A stretch of 64,000 nucleotides of DNA from Amphibalanus amphitrite. Lineage: Eukaryota > Arthropoda > Thecostraca > Balanomorpha > Balanidae. The translations under genes and the position numbers were made by a program. Location: contig NW_024881587.1 in the NCBI RefSeq assembly GCF_019059575.1, forward strand, positions 1,083,315 to 1,147,314, read 5' to 3'. Of this stretch, positions 1 to 10,048 are shown piece after piece (within the stretch, counting starts at the first letter, position 1; the number at the start of each line of letters is the position of its first letter). Under the pieces are notes generated by a model, which saw only the letters and a program-made list of their open reading frames with translations, was not told the origin of the DNA and did not search any database.

Positions 1-620
1 TCGAAGTAGCCAAGCTAGGAGCAAACTAATGACCGTGATCCTCATTGTCAATCCGCATCGAATCGACCACCCTTGTGGCGCAGTTGGCAAGTGCGTTCAC
101 GTTTGGTGTGGGAGGTCCTTAGATCAAAGCTGACCTCTGGCAGCGTTTTCCTCGGCCGGCTCCTACCCAGGAGATGGCAGTAACTGGGGAGTGTTCGCTC
201 GTTCGTGGGGATTACCGCTGTGCCAGCCAGCGCCCCCGACCGCAGGTACACGGGCCTGATCCGCCATTAAACAGATCCTTCGGTCCGGTGACATGTCGCG
301 AGGGCACGGCCTCGCTTCATGTCCCGGAGCAGCCCTCTGACCTGCCGGGCCCGAGAAATCGGGATAGCCCCAGCGTGCGCACCAGTGCGGTGCCACCTGG
401 GGTGCGTGACAGGAAGCGTGCGGTCAAGGCTGTCCCGCGTAGCGGGTGCCGAAAAAAGTTCGTACCACTGCCGTGTATATAGTGTACATACTAACCCAGT
501 ATGAATGTGTGCTACTAACGACAAAAGCCCGGGTCGGGCACAAAAAAAAATCCGCATCGAATCATATATGAACTGACCTCGAAAGGTCAAGGTCAAAGAC
601 TGAAGTCAGGTCACGTGACC
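1..620. other. Unassigned sequence, no gene
   Basis: Short open frames of up to 109 codons overlap on both strands without a recognisable motif, signal peptide or splice pattern. The sequence is moderately GC-rich to about 450 and AT-rich after that. From about 580 it contains GGTCA-type words that run into the TTAA-ended element that follows. I see no gene here. Confidence 0.5.
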
Positions 621-1764
621 TTAACCCGCGCCCCATAGGGGGGAGCCGAACCCCCCCCCGTCCTTTTCCGTCGATAGCTCCCAAACGGCTGGAGATATCA
701 CCACCAAAATTTCAGGACCCCCCCGGGCATCAATTTAACACATTGTGACCCAATTTTCTTTCCAGAGGCTATGATAGGTTGGGCAAAAATGACGTCAGAT
801 TGACGTCATGTTCTGCCATTTTCGACCGAAAAAAGACCCTCGCGAGAAGAGCTGTCAGGCCTACAGCTTTGAAGATAAAGAAAAATGATCAGACATGAAA
901 GGTGTAGAATTGACAGGGCTACAAAACTGCTATCTCGGATTTTTGATTCTTTTTAGTTTTGACCCCCCAAAATGAAAAAAAACATTTTTTGGATATATAA
1001 GCAAAAAAAAAATGAGTTTCGAAAAAACGAAATGTATATGATAGTACCAACCGTCTTCTATCTACATACCAAATTTCAGATCGATATCTCGTTTTTGGCG
1101 AAGTTATAGCGAAAAAAAAAACTGTTTAAAAAAATGATATCAAATTTTTAAGCTCAATTTTTGGCAATTCTAGAGCACGTAGGGCAAAACAAAGACCACC
1201 ATTAGACTCCTCGTGACGAGCTGCATCGAATCGATACCCATTTTAAGCAAAATATCAACTTTGAAATTTGACCTAATTTGACCTGACCTTCACCAAAACG
1301 TGACCTAAGCTGACCCCAAAGGCTGCCTGACCCACATAATCGCATTTGTCATGTAGAATGGACCATAAAACATGTATCACACGACACTTTCATATTGTGA
1401 CCCCCAGTGACCTGACCTCTGTGACCTGACCTGGTATCAGTGACCTCGGATAGCAAAGTATGTGTTTGACGAACAGTGTACCATCGATGGTTTTCAATAA
1501 CCTACCAATTTACTCGATTTTACAACACATTTCTTGAAATGCCTGTGAACGGTGAAAATCCGACCTTTGACCTGACCTGTGACGTCATCGGTTTGACCTA
1601 GGTCAATGAAAATTGGTCACAAGGTAGTTCCCCGGTAAGGCTATCGAACGCCGTTTGAATGTTGAAAATCGGCCGGTAAATTTCCGAGATGTTAGGGGGG
1701 GGCGAAACGGCCCACCCCCTACGGGTGGTAGGGTCCGCCGATAGTCCTACGGGGCGCGGGTTAA
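621..1764 (+). mobile_element. TTAA-ended piggyBac-like non-autonomous element, copy A
   Basis: The element starts TTAACCCGCGCCCCATAG and ends with the inverse of TTAACCCGCGCCCCGTAG, a 17/18 match. Inside each end lies a run of G or C. The left arm has a block around 665-715 ending in an AAATTTCAG-type word that recurs in the other copies. The right half is rich in TGACC/GGTCA words. At 1567-1700 it carries the family's right-hand block, containing TGACCTGACCTGTGACGTCA and a CGCCGTTTGAAT word. No frame is long enough for a transposase, so it is non-autonomous. TTAA ends followed by CCC are typical of piggyBac-type elements; assignment to that superfamily is inference. Confidence 0.75.
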
Positions 1765-2009
1765 GGTCGTCATCATGTATATCATTCCATGCGCCTTGAC
1801 AAGCTGAGCACAATGAGACCATCGGCGCCACTGTATCGTATTCCTGTAAGGAGTTATTAGCAAAAAACCTTTGGTGACGCTTGATGACGTCACATGACCT
1901 TACAGCCGCCCAAGGGCAAAACAGGCCTCAAGGTAGTCGAAATTGATGATCGTATCTGAGTTTATTTATGGTACTAGGTCGTTCAATAAGTAAGGTAAAA
2001 TCACATTTA

Positions 2010-2354
2010 TTTCAGCTCACTTTGGATGTAACGACATGAAACTTACAACATATGTTCATTGCAATTTCGTCTACAAAATGGCTATAAGCATTTGCTAGCA
2101 GGTTTCATCGGCCAGCCACCCCAGCTTTCGGAACTCACACCTACTTCCAATCACCGTTCAGGCGCACGTGCTTATCTCAACACTCCACCAAGCATTGAAA
2201 ACGCGCTGGAAAAACTCCTTATTGATGTTTTTACCATGTCTTTTTATTTTCTTGATTGCCACATCCAAGTTATTCCCAGAAACAGAACGTCTTCGGCGAT
2301 CGGAACATATTGAAGTGGGACGGCGCCAGATCAGGGCTGTACTCAAGCATTCCT
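2010..2354 (-). pseudogene. Mariner transposase, C-terminal remnant
   Basis: Read on the minus strand from 2354 downwards, the sequence gives EYSPDLAPSHFNMF. This matches the end of the mariner DDD catalytic domain, normally SPDLAPSDxHLF. It then gives, with stops and frame changes, a stretch resembling the usual mariner C terminus (DKHVRLNGDW). The aspartate expected as the third metal ligand reads as histidine, so the enzyme would be dead even without the stops. It lies directly inside the left terminal repeat, where a mariner gene would end. Confidence 0.75.
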
Positions 2355-2576
2355 GAGGCCTCTTGCACCAAAATCCTCTTGCACAAATGCTTGGATTATT
2401 TTGCATCATATACCCAATCTAAGACTCAAATGTGACAATTCGCATGTAAAATTTACCAAGCACCTGTAGGATTATGTATTGGGCTATTGCAAACAAATTT
2501 TCCACCGTTTGATTAGCTTATTCTGAAACCGGTTTTTCGATTTTACCTAGCTAGGTAGTTTGGTGCAAGAGGCCTC
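2355..2576. mobile_element. 222-bp inverted-repeat MITE
   Basis: GAGGCCTCTTGCACCA at 2355-2370 is repeated in perfect inverse orientation at 2561-2576. The interior is AT-rich and non-coding. It sits exactly between two mariner transposase remnants, but the catalytic middle of the transposase (roughly 150 residues) is missing. Either the insertion came with a deletion or the deletion occurred later. No clear target duplication is visible. Confidence 0.6.
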
Positions 2577-2692
2577 TGAACTGACGAAGCAAAGCCGCTC
2601 CCACGCTGATGCCTAGTCGGGCGTCCTTCTGTTGTTGAGTGAGCTCTTTCGGTTTCCATCTCAAGCGAACCTTGTAAATATCTAACGTAGGT
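2577..2692 (-). pseudogene. Mariner transposase, internal remnant
   Basis: The minus strand reads WKPKELTQQQKDARL followed by a leucine-rich stretch. This resembles the linker before the mariner catalytic domain (the family motif is close to VPHELTxxQKxxR). It lies upstream, in transposase order, of the C-terminal remnant and belongs to the same broken element. Confidence 0.6.
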
Positions 2693-2699
2693 ATCTAAT

Positions 2700-3689
2700 G
2701 ATGTCTGGAACTGATTCGACATAACACTTCATTCCTTAAATGAAGTCAGTCACGCGGATGCTTTGGGTCTCCATCATGTATTGTGATGGGTCTCCATCAT
2801 GTATATCTCCATCATCATGTATGTATTGTGCCAGATCCATGTAGTGGCCTGTAAGCACAGGTCTGTCTGTCTTAGAAGTTTGTTTCTTACACTGCCGTAA
2901 TGTTGTTTAAATCGTGCCCACTGCCCACCACTAAGCATTGCTAATGGCCATAGCGTCATCAGGGTACAATTTGCTGCCGACGCCGCACGGTAGGCGATCG
3001 GGCCGGTCTAGCCTCGCGAAACCTCAAAGACACTTTTTTCCGAAAATTGGAAAACAACGCATACTAGTCGACAGAAAATTCATCAAAGATTACGATTAGT
3101 GCATTTGCATCGCTCAGGAGACATTTTTTCGTAGACAAAAGTATCGTTAAAGACAGCGTTCCGTAACACTTCATAAGCGGGATAATCACAGCCGATTTTT
3201 ACGCTCTTTGAATATTTTGCGGAACGATGAAATTGCTAGGTGTTGAGCATCCATTTTGCATGGAAAGTGAAATTTAGATGTTTAGACGATTCCGCCATAG
3301 AAAGTAAGTAGACAAAATCAGTTCAAAATGTCTTATAATTAGGTTAACTTTTTATATTTTTCTACCACTGAACATTACGTTCACTGAATTAACCAAGCCC
3401 AGTAAAAAAAGTTTTAAGAGGATGAACTGAAAATAATGCTGTATCGCATGCACTAAGACACTATCTATTAGGGGAGCCAGTGAAAATTTGCAGCCACTTG
3501 CAGCCCTGGCATCCAGACACTTTTTTCTTCTAAGGGTTGGCCGTGGCTTGGTGCACTTGAGCACAAGTGGTAAATGCCCCAACGGGTGTTTTCGCGATAG
3601 CTCAAAACACCCAGACAATAGAGAGCTGCAACTTGGCATACCTGACCTTTGATGCACGCTGGATCTTGTGACACCAACCGCACTTTCAA
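2700..3689. other. Unassigned sequence inside the mariner relic
   Basis: No gene is seen. Short tandem words (CTCCATCATGTAT, three times) occur at about 2768-2822. An open frame of 101 codons at 3352-3657 on the minus strand has no recognisable motif. Confidence 0.4.
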
Positions 3690-4560
3690 GTCAGGTCAGG
3701 TCACTGACCTATGACGTCATAAATGAACCTCTGCACAATCCTCAGATGTCGCAACCTTGCAACGCTCTCAGTGCCAGAGTAACTTTCACAGGGAGGTGAG
3801 AATTGCAGGACTTATTGTCCTTTAGAGGTCTTACAACTTTTATATCTCAGATTTTTCCTAAATGTCACATAGAGTCAGGTTGGTCACGTGACCTCACCTA
3901 TAAGTCAATGGGGAAATATGAAAACTGTTATTTTGGCGCCAGGAATGATATTCAATTGTCTCAAGTACATGGAATCGTTACTTCATACACTCCTTGCAAG
4001 ATCTGATGCTGCATTTTTGCATTGTTGACCTTGCATGACGTCATTTATGACGTCACTAGGGTCATACGAGTTTTTCGTCAATAACTCCCGATCAAATTAG
4101 GCTAGAGAGTCGACAAGGTCACCAATGGACTCCGAAAGACTTGCCGAATCGAATGATATGCGATATGACCTCCTTCAACCAGCTTCGTGATTTGAAGACC
4201 TCTGACCTGACCTTGACTCGACACCTTACGGTCAACGCCTTACGGTGGCCTCACCTGAACAAAAAGTATACCATTCGACGCGCCTGAGCAAGGCGAACAC
4301 GACGATGTCAAAATCGTGGTTCTGCGGCCATTTTTTGCGAAGTTATTCACCAAAAACCAAACCCGCTGCTTGGGTCACGTTATGAAATGGGGCCTTGCCG
4401 GGCGAGATTTACGCTGTTTCATGATATGTATAAATTGGTAGGGCATAATCGTTTGAATAAAAAGCTGGTTTGGAAGCAATTTTCTACGGAGGTACACACC
4501 ATTTAAATGTCCTACCCAGCTCATATCGTCATAAATTTCGACCTACCCTCAAAAGTATTC
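3690..4560 (+). repeat. GGTCA-rich repeat relic (TTAA family)
   Basis: Starts with AGGTCAGGTCA words and TGACGTCAT, and contains CACGTGACCTC and two further TGACGTCA-type palindromes near 4035-4050. It resembles, in the same orientation, 5490-5960: both carry a similar series of words around CAACGC, a CAGGGAG tract and a TCACGTGACCTC block. It appears to be a worn internal part of the TTAA-ended family lodged inside the mariner relic. Confidence 0.5.
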
Positions 4561-5002
4561 ATGCGTTATTCGAGCGGCAATTAGGCAAATTGCAAGCTCG
4601 CCACAGAGCACAAATCCTAAAAGAAATAGTCCTTATTTAAAACATATGCTCACTGCATATTCAAGAAGGTTGCCCCTAAATATTGTGGTTTTAGCTTCAA
4701 AGACATGGATGTTATGAATGCCGATAGGTTTCGCGAGGCAACACCGGCCGGATCGCCCACTGTGCGCCGGTTTAAAATGAATTCGAGGCTCACCTGACAA
4801 AACGGCATTTATCAAACGGAACGGTGCTGCATCAATGTTTCCATACCGACAGTGTTCGGACAATATTCTAAACTCTTAAAAACGGTTGGGTACGTTTTGT
4901 AGCAAATTTTTCGTAGATTCAGATGACATATTTTATTTTGCTTAACTTGTTAAGGTTAATGAGCTATAGCACATTTTACCTTACTTATTGAACGACCTAG
5001 TA

Positions 5003-5413
5003 TATTGGGCCGTTCTGACGCGTTTTAGTGAAAAAAAAAACAGGGAGTTGATTTCTTCCCCCATTGACCTATAATGGGGAGGTCAAGAAATTGACCTGAC
5101 CTTTGGTCATCGATACCAAAATTCCGAGATATACAAATTGTAGCTACTGATGACTTCGTTACATCCTACGACTTTCAAAGGCCTCCGACATCTACTGTAG
5201 CCCTGACACGGTGAAACAGTTGCAAAGAAGTGATTTGAGGTCGGGTCATTCGAAGTGACCTGGTGACCTAACTTTGAAAGGTAGGAGGTTCAAACTTGCA
5301 CACCATGTGTAACATTGACGAAGGAAAAGTCATCCTAAATTTCGCGGCGCAAAAACCTCAGGGGGGGGGCGGTTAACACCCCCCCCCCCTCCGTCGCGTC
5401 GGTGCGCGGGGTA
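5003..5413 (+). repeat. Right end of a decayed TTAA-family element
   Basis: Contains GACCTGACC words and finishes with the family's paired G-run and C-run (5360-5390), followed by a GC-rich terminal word close to CGGTGCGCGGGG. The mariner relic ends immediately to the left, so that mariner probably jumped into an older TTAA-family copy. Confidence 0.5.
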
Positions 5414-5416
5414 AGA

Positions 5417-5489
5417 CCACGGAATATAGGTATAGTCTACGACAGTCTGCGAAATATTTAGTCTGTCGTAGACTATATTTATTCCGTGG
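5417..5489. repeat. Imperfect hairpin, about 27-bp arms
   Basis: CCACGGAATA followed by a TATAGTCTACGACAG arm (5417-5445) is repeated in inverse orientation at 5463-5489, with small differences in the middle of the arm. The loop is about 17 nt. It directly abuts the end of the TTAA-family relic. Confidence 0.65.
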
Positions 5490-6313
5490 TAAGACGTCAT
5501 GCGTAAACAGCTGTATGGTTTTGAAAAGTCGCAACATTACAACGCCCTTTGTGCTGGGGAGATCTTTCGCAGGGAGATCATTAGTGATAAATGAAACTAG
5601 CTTACAGCAAGTATTGTCCTCCCTAGCGCACACAATTTACCTTTCAGATAGATAATAGGTATAGGAATTTTGGATTTTTCATTAAGTCCATCTTAGGTCC
5701 GCTTAGTCACGTGACCTCTCCATTATAATCCATTACGGGAAATATATAGGAAGTGCTGTGTTAGCTTAACGCCTGGAATGATTTATTGTTCTTTCTTAAG
5801 CATATATAATCGGGAATTCAAGCGCTCCTCGCAACGCCCGTTGCATGGACTGCAGATGGAATTGTTATTGCGACAGCATTCATGTCATAGGAGTTGATTT
5901 ATATGGTTCGTAAATAAAACTTTTATGCTGTAGGTACCCCGAAAAGAACGACTTTTCGCAAAAGTTGACCTTGACCTTTGCCCTCGATCGGCAATTTCTC
6001 GGCTGCAACGCGTTCCTTGTGTCACGTCACGTGTTTTGGTGCCATCTTGAGCCCGGTCAGTTGGTAAATAGCCTGGCACTCTATAAGTTCTTGTATCCAC
6101 AGGGGGTTCTTGACCCGTAGAGCCCAAAGTATTTGACCTAGGGTAAAACGAAGGGTATTTTCGGAACCAGCATGTCTCGATCTTTCAGTTTACATAGTAT
6201 CGTGCAGCTTCGAAATCGACGCTGTAGTTATACAAATACGAACACGACGCTGACTTATTGGACATTAATTGTCATTCCTATACCTAATGCTCCTATTATT
6301 TCGAATGCAAGTG
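5490..6313. other. Worn repeat, no gene
   Basis: 5490-5960 is a diverged relative of 3690-4080 in the same orientation. The remainder up to the Tc1/mariner insertion holds no motif I recognise; short frames of about 80 codons look random. Confidence 0.45.
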
Positions 6314-6315
6314 TA

Positions 6316-7647
6316 CAGGGTGTCCGGAAAGTCATGGCGCTTTTCAATTTTTCGCAAACAAATACGGCTGGTTCATATATATTTAACAACTGGATGAAAC
6401 AATGATCGGGGACAACAAGAGACATCCTTCCGCCAACTGTTCACTCGATATAGCCGCCGTCGGCGGCGACGACGGCCTCGACGCGGGGGCGGAAGCCCTT
6501 GCATGTCTTGACGATGTATGCCGCCTCCAGACCCTCCCACGCTGCCACGATGCGAGCCTTCAGCGACTCCAGGTTGGGATGAGAGGTAGCCTGGACCTCA
6601 TCCTGCAAGACGCTCCACACGCTGTAATCGAGAGGTTTGAGGTCGGGGGACTGAGGCGGCCACATCTTCTTTTGCCAGAAGTGGTCTGGCCCGCCCAGCT
6701 CCTCTGTCAGCTTGGCTTGGACGGCGGCAGCGTTGTGGGCGGGCGCTCCGTCCTGTTGAAACACGAAGTTGCCCTCCGGGTAAGTCGCCTTGATCCACGG
6801 GATGACGTGCCTGTCCAGGAGCTCCTCGTAGACCAGCCTGTTGATCTTTTCGTTGGCATCAACGAAGATGATGGGACATTTCTGCCCGTCCGATCCGATG
6901 ACCCCCAGGACCATCACCTTCTGCGGGTGCTTGTTGACTGGGTTGAACCGAATCCGGGGATCCACTTCGTCAACAGGCTTGTCGGACAAGTAGCGAGAGT
7001 TCCTTCGGTTGATCTGAGCGTCGACGTGGAACAGCTTCTCATCGGAAAAGATCCGAACGAAGCTGGAGGTCACTGGACTCTTTAAGAAGTTCAAGAGCAA
7101 CTTGCTTTTCTCCAGACGGCGAAGACGCGTGACCTCGGTTAGACGCGGCCTGTTCTGGATCACCCTGGACTTCATCCCCAAATCTTGGTGAATCAGTTCG
7201 TGCATGGATGACTTCGGAAAGCCGAACTTCTTTGCCAGTTTTCTGATCGGCTGCCGCGGATTCTCTTCGATTGCCGCTGACACGGCAGCCACGTTCTTGG
7301 CAGTTCTGACCGACCGGGGCCTTCCCGATCTGGGGGCATCTTCTAAAGAATCCCCACGTCGGATCTTGGCTTTCACCCGCTGAACCGTTCGCCGAGAAAT
7401 GCCACATCGTGCTGCGACTTGCGCCTCGGTCATGCCGGACCCGGCCGCCGCGCGCAGACAGCCAGCGACAAGTTGCCTCTTCGTCTGTTTTTCCATGACT
7501 GAACGCAATTTCAAGGTCAAATTTACACGGCCCACGGCTGACCGGTCAGTGAGGGGTCACGCCTGCGGTGATTGGCTGATCGTCCACCAATCACAGCGCT
7601 CATTAGACGGCATATAAGAGAAGCGCCAGGACTTTCCGGACACCCTG
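6316..7647 (-). mobile_element. Complete Tc1/mariner-type element, 1332 bp
   Basis: The ends are inverted repeats starting CAGGGTGTCCGGAAAGTC and continuing, with a couple of mismatches, through GGCGCTT. Each end is flanked by TA (6314-6315 and 7648-7649), the target duplication of the superfamily. It contains one uninterrupted transposase gene on the minus strand. A degraded relative sharing the right terminal repeat lies at 51947-52381. Intact ends and an intact frame suggest recent arrival. Confidence 0.92.
6441..7496 (-). CDS. Tc1/mariner-family transposase
   Basis: This 351-residue enzyme would cut and paste its own element by a DDE/D reaction. The start is the first ATG (7494-7496), opening MEKQTKRQLV; the longer upstream frame lacks an ATG. 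The N terminus holds a helix-turn-helix pair (MTEAQVAARCGISRRTVQRV), then a GRPRS minor-groove-type motif (APRSGRPRSVRT). The catalytic core shows the first aspartate in RIFSDEKLFHVDA, the second in FVFQQDGAPAHN and the third in SPDLKPLDYSVW. By hand count 40 residues separate the second and third aspartates, more than the 34 of mariner or the 37 of maT-like elements and near the 41 of rosa-like elements. The frame is open to a TGA stop just inside the left terminal repeat. It is probably intact; activity is unproven. Confidence 0.9.
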   Translation of the reverse strand: MEKQTKRQLVAGCLRAAAGSGMTEAQVAARCGISRRTVQRVKAKIRRGDSLEDAPRSGRPRSVRTAKNVAAVSAAIEENPRQPIRKLAKKFGFPKSSMHELIHQDLGMKSRVIQNRPRLTEVTRLRRLEKSKLLLNFLKSPVTSSFVRIFSDEKLFHVDAQINRRNSRYLSDKPVDEVDPRIRFNPVNKHPQKVMVLGVIGSDGQKCPIIFVDANEKINRLVYEELLDRHVIPWIKATYPEGNFVFQQDGAPAHNAAAVQAKLTEELGGPDHFWQKKMWPPQSPDLKPLDYSVWSVLQDEVQATSHPNLESLKARIVAAWEGLEAAYIVKTCKGFRPRVEAVVAADGGYIE

Positions 7648-7933
7648 TATTTAGAACTGAACGATATAAAATAATTGAAATCAACGTATCAAGTTTAAAT
7701 AGTACCTCTTTTCCCACACATACAACAATAAGTCAGAACACCTAAAAGGCTCTTTCGAAAAGCTGTTCAACCGTGGTGACTGCGTATGCACATGCCTATC
7801 AATTGTACATAGAACTCTAACATCCGATCACAATAGGTATAAGTGGTAGGCTTGAAACAGCCACCTTAAGGCTGTAGAGCCAAGCATGTAACACACGCAT
7901 TACCATTGTCTGGTAATGAAAAAATAAGACACA

Positions 7934-8008
7934 TCAGGTACCTGAGAGATGGCTGCACCCGCCCGCTGGCCAGCCTGCACGTAAAAACCGCAGCGGCAGC
8001 AGCGGCAG
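7934..8008 (-). other. Conserved 3' flank of metalloprotease copy 1
   Basis: After the stop codon about 75-80 bp are shared by all three copies: a CTG/CCG triplet run (short here), then GTGCAGGCTGGCC, then CTCTCAGGTACCTG, after which the copies become unrelated. The shared edge CAG/GTACCT looks like a splice donor, so an intron in the 3' UTR is one explanation; it could also be the edge of the duplicated unit. Confidence 0.55.
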
Positions 8009-9772
8009 CTAGTAGTAGAAGCTGTCGGCCACGCACTGACCGTTGATACAGTGCAGGCCGCGGCCGCAGGCGGAGCCCTCTGCCGCCGGCCGGTACGACA
8101 CGCAGTAGCCGCTGGACGGCTCGAAGCAGTACAGCTCGGCGCACACGCGGTGATCCTTGAAGCAGGCGCTCGAGCCGCGGTCCCGCTTGCACTGCGCGTC
8201 CACGGTCATCAGCTTGCCGGGCAGCTTCTTGGCCGACGGCAGGCTGGCCGGTTTCTTGGCGTGGTTGTGCATGCACTTTGAACGCTTGTCGTTGGCGAAG
8301 TGGGCGAACTGATTAAGACTGCACACCGACCACTTGAGGCCCTTGTGGTCGCGCCGCATGTCGGACATGATGTAGCCGTCCTTCCAGGGACAGGAGCGGG
8401 CTCCCGGCCCGCCCAGGTACGCTGCCGGCGGCGAGCCATCGTGCACGGCTCCCAGCAGATGTCCGATCTCGTGCGCAGCCACAATGATGCCGGAGAAACC
8501 AGTCGAGTCCTCCACAAGAGCCACCGAGTTCACCTTCTTATGGTAGCTGCTGATGCTGCAACCACCGCCGACATATGCGTAGCCAGCCGTCACTTTGTTG
8601 CAGGTGCCTCTGCCGTTTCTGCGCGTGCACATGTCACGCTTCGTGATGACAACGGCAGCATCGTAAGTGGGAAGACGCTTCTCCTTAAACAAGTACTTTC
8701 CGATGGAATCAAGAGCACCAACGGCTTCAAGAGCTTTGCCATTGACCATGTGCTTCTCCAGATACGGGGTGGCTTCCTTGGATTTGCTGATAACGATGCC
8801 GGCCACCTTGATGGTGATGGACGGCTGCTCGGCAGACTTGTAGCGCAGGTCAACAGCGTTCATGAAGGTCATCATGTAACGTTTCACGGCCTTGGCATCA
8901 AAGTTGTGCGCCTCGTATGTCTGATAGTCGACTATCAGTAGCACCTCTGGGTAAAGCGACGGCGTGCTGCGCTTGTTGCGGCTGGGCGACTCGTCCGTCA
9001 AAGAGTCTTCACTGGCTGCCGGCTCCTTCTCCACCAGCAGCGAAGAATCTTCGTGGTCGATGGGAGCCGAGCCGGTGGATGAAGACGGCGAGGCGGCGCG
9101 CTTGTAGATGACGTGCAGTCCTCGTGTGACCGGCGGTGTCGAGCGGCGCTGGCGCAGCCGGGTCGTGCTGTCGTGGCTCTCGGACCCGTCCAGCGGTTCC
9201 TGGTCGTCAGCCAGCAGCGCGTCGTCGTCATGGGACGACGGGTAGTGGTGGTGCACGCGCCTCGGTGCCGGCGCGATCACCAGGTCGGACACCACGCCGT
9301 TCAGCTGCAGCGTGTCGTCGTCGGCGTGGTTGACCAGCAGCGCCGCCTCGCGACTCACGTCCTGGTACGGCTCGCCCACGTACATGTCCGTGTCGCCCTC
9401 GACACGCTCGATGTTGATGTCGCTGTCGGCGCCGTCGGCGTAGAAGAGCCGGATGTGGTTGTCGATCTCGCGGTTCATCTCCAGGTCCAGGTCAATCTGG
9501 TCACCGAACGCTTGCACGTGAACGCTGCGCCGGTGCCGGCCGTTGAGGCTGCGCTTTCGTCTGGAGCTCACGTGGAAGAGGTCGTATTCTGGCACGTCCT
9601 CGTGGCGTTCGACGGCGAACACGTGGCGCAGCTCGTCCACGGAGAGGTGGAGATGCAGCGTGTGCCGCGGAGCTGTGTGTGAGGCGGCCGTGGCCAGCTC
9701 GTCCGCAGAGGACGCCTGGAGGGCCGCAGCACAGCTCAGCAGCGCCAGGGTTGAGGACAGAGTGTGCGCCAT
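8009..9772 (-). CDS. Secreted ADAM-like (M12B) zinc metalloprotease, copy 1
   Basis: Intronless, 587 residues. The start is the ATG at 9770-9772 in a good context (ACCGAAATGG); the open frame further upstream lacks ATG. Residues 1-20 (MAHTLSSTLALLSC) look like a signal peptide. A prodomain of about 250 residues holds several furin-type sites (RRKR about 71-74, RHRR about 79-82, RQRR about 207-210), ending at NKR268/STPSLYPEV. The reprolysin domain follows, with zinc motif HEIGHLLGAVHD at 434-445 and a YIMSDM Met-turn region. Residues 528-587 are cysteine-rich and end EGSACGRGLHCINGQC, like the ADAMTS Cys-rich module. There is no disintegrin domain or membrane anchor. The family cleaves extracellular proteins; similar arthropod enzymes occur in tick saliva and scorpion venom, but substrate and tissue here are unknown. 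The 5' part matches copy 3 and the catalytic part matches copy 2. Confidence 0.92.
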   Translation of the reverse strand: MAHTLSSTLALLSCAAALQASSADELATAASHTAPRHTLHLHLSVDELRHVFAVERHEDVPEYDLFHVSSRRKRSLNGRHRRSVHVQAFGDQIDLDLEMNREIDNHIRLFYADGADSDINIERVEGDTDMYVGEPYQDVSREAALLVNHADDDTLQLNGVVSDLVIAPAPRRVHHHYPSSHDDDALLADDQEPLDGSESHDSTTRLRQRRSTPPVTRGLHVIYKRAASPSSSTGSAPIDHEDSSLLVEKEPAASEDSLTDESPSRNKRSTPSLYPEVLLIVDYQTYEAHNFDAKAVKRYMMTFMNAVDLRYKSAEQPSITIKVAGIVISKSKEATPYLEKHMVNGKALEAVGALDSIGKYLFKEKRLPTYDAAVVITKRDMCTRRNGRGTCNKVTAGYAYVGGGCSISSYHKKVNSVALVEDSTGFSGIIVAAHEIGHLLGAVHDGSPPAAYLGGPGARSCPWKDGYIMSDMRRDHKGLKWSVCSLNQFAHFANDKRSKCMHNHAKKPASLPSAKKLPGKLMTVDAQCKRDRGSSACFKDHRVCAELYCFEPSSGYCVSYRPAAEGSACGRGLHCINGQCVADSFYY

Positions 9773-9864
9773 TTCGGTGAAAATCTGCGACACACTCGTT
9801 CCCAGTCGGAGAAGGACCTGGGCCCTGTGGAGTCGGTGTGCGACTTGCCAATCTTGCCGCAGTT

Positions 9865-10000
9865 CGATCCACTATATGTATGTTGGCGAGCGAGACCCGT
9901 CGTCCAATGGCGAGCTCCGAATGGTGTGACGTCATTCAACTCGCTCCCGCGCGCAGATTTACAGCGTCATCATGCAGCGCGCACGGCGCAACACGTGTGC
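9865..10000 (-). promoter_or_regulatory. Promoter of metalloprotease copy 1
   Basis: Reading towards the gene: E-box CACGTG (9992-9997), CRE-like TGACGTCA (9927-9934), an inverted CCAAT (9904-9908), and TATA-like CATATAGT (about 9872-9879). About 30 bp on lies a conserved AGTCGCACACCGACTCCAC that probably marks the start of the transcript. The same order and spacing occur at copies 2 and 3. Confidence 0.75.
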
Positions 10001-10048
10001 GTCTCCCGACAGGTGGGCCGGCTACTGCTCCAAACCGGTCACGATGAG

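Larger units (their letters stand above)
1974..5000 (-). mobile_element. Mariner relic bounded by 28-bp perfect terminal repeats
   Basis: Positions 1974-2001 and 4973-5000 are perfect 28-bp inverted repeats beginning CTAGGTCGTTCAATAAGTAA, each flanked by TA (1972-1973 and 5001-5002), as expected for mariner. The interval is about 3 kb, more than twice the usual mariner length of about 1.3 kb. Only pieces of transposase remain near the left end (minus strand, 2010-2354 and 2577-2692). The rest is foreign sequence, including a small inverted-repeat element (2355-2576) and GGTCA-rich repeat (3690-4560). A further inverted pair, about 2988-3027 against 4733-4770, shares a CCTCGCGAAACC word. The element looks like an old copy filled by later insertions. 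Confidence 0.75.

Noticed and set aside
6402-7085. 227-codon plus-strand frame
   Set aside because: It is antisense to the intact transposase gene, which explains the open frame.
9113-9682. 189-codon plus-strand frame, with equivalents at 17820-18389 and 49774-50283
   Set aside because: It is the antisense shadow of the metalloprotease prodomain in a GC-rich gene; the sense strand has the signal peptide, prodomain and zinc motif.
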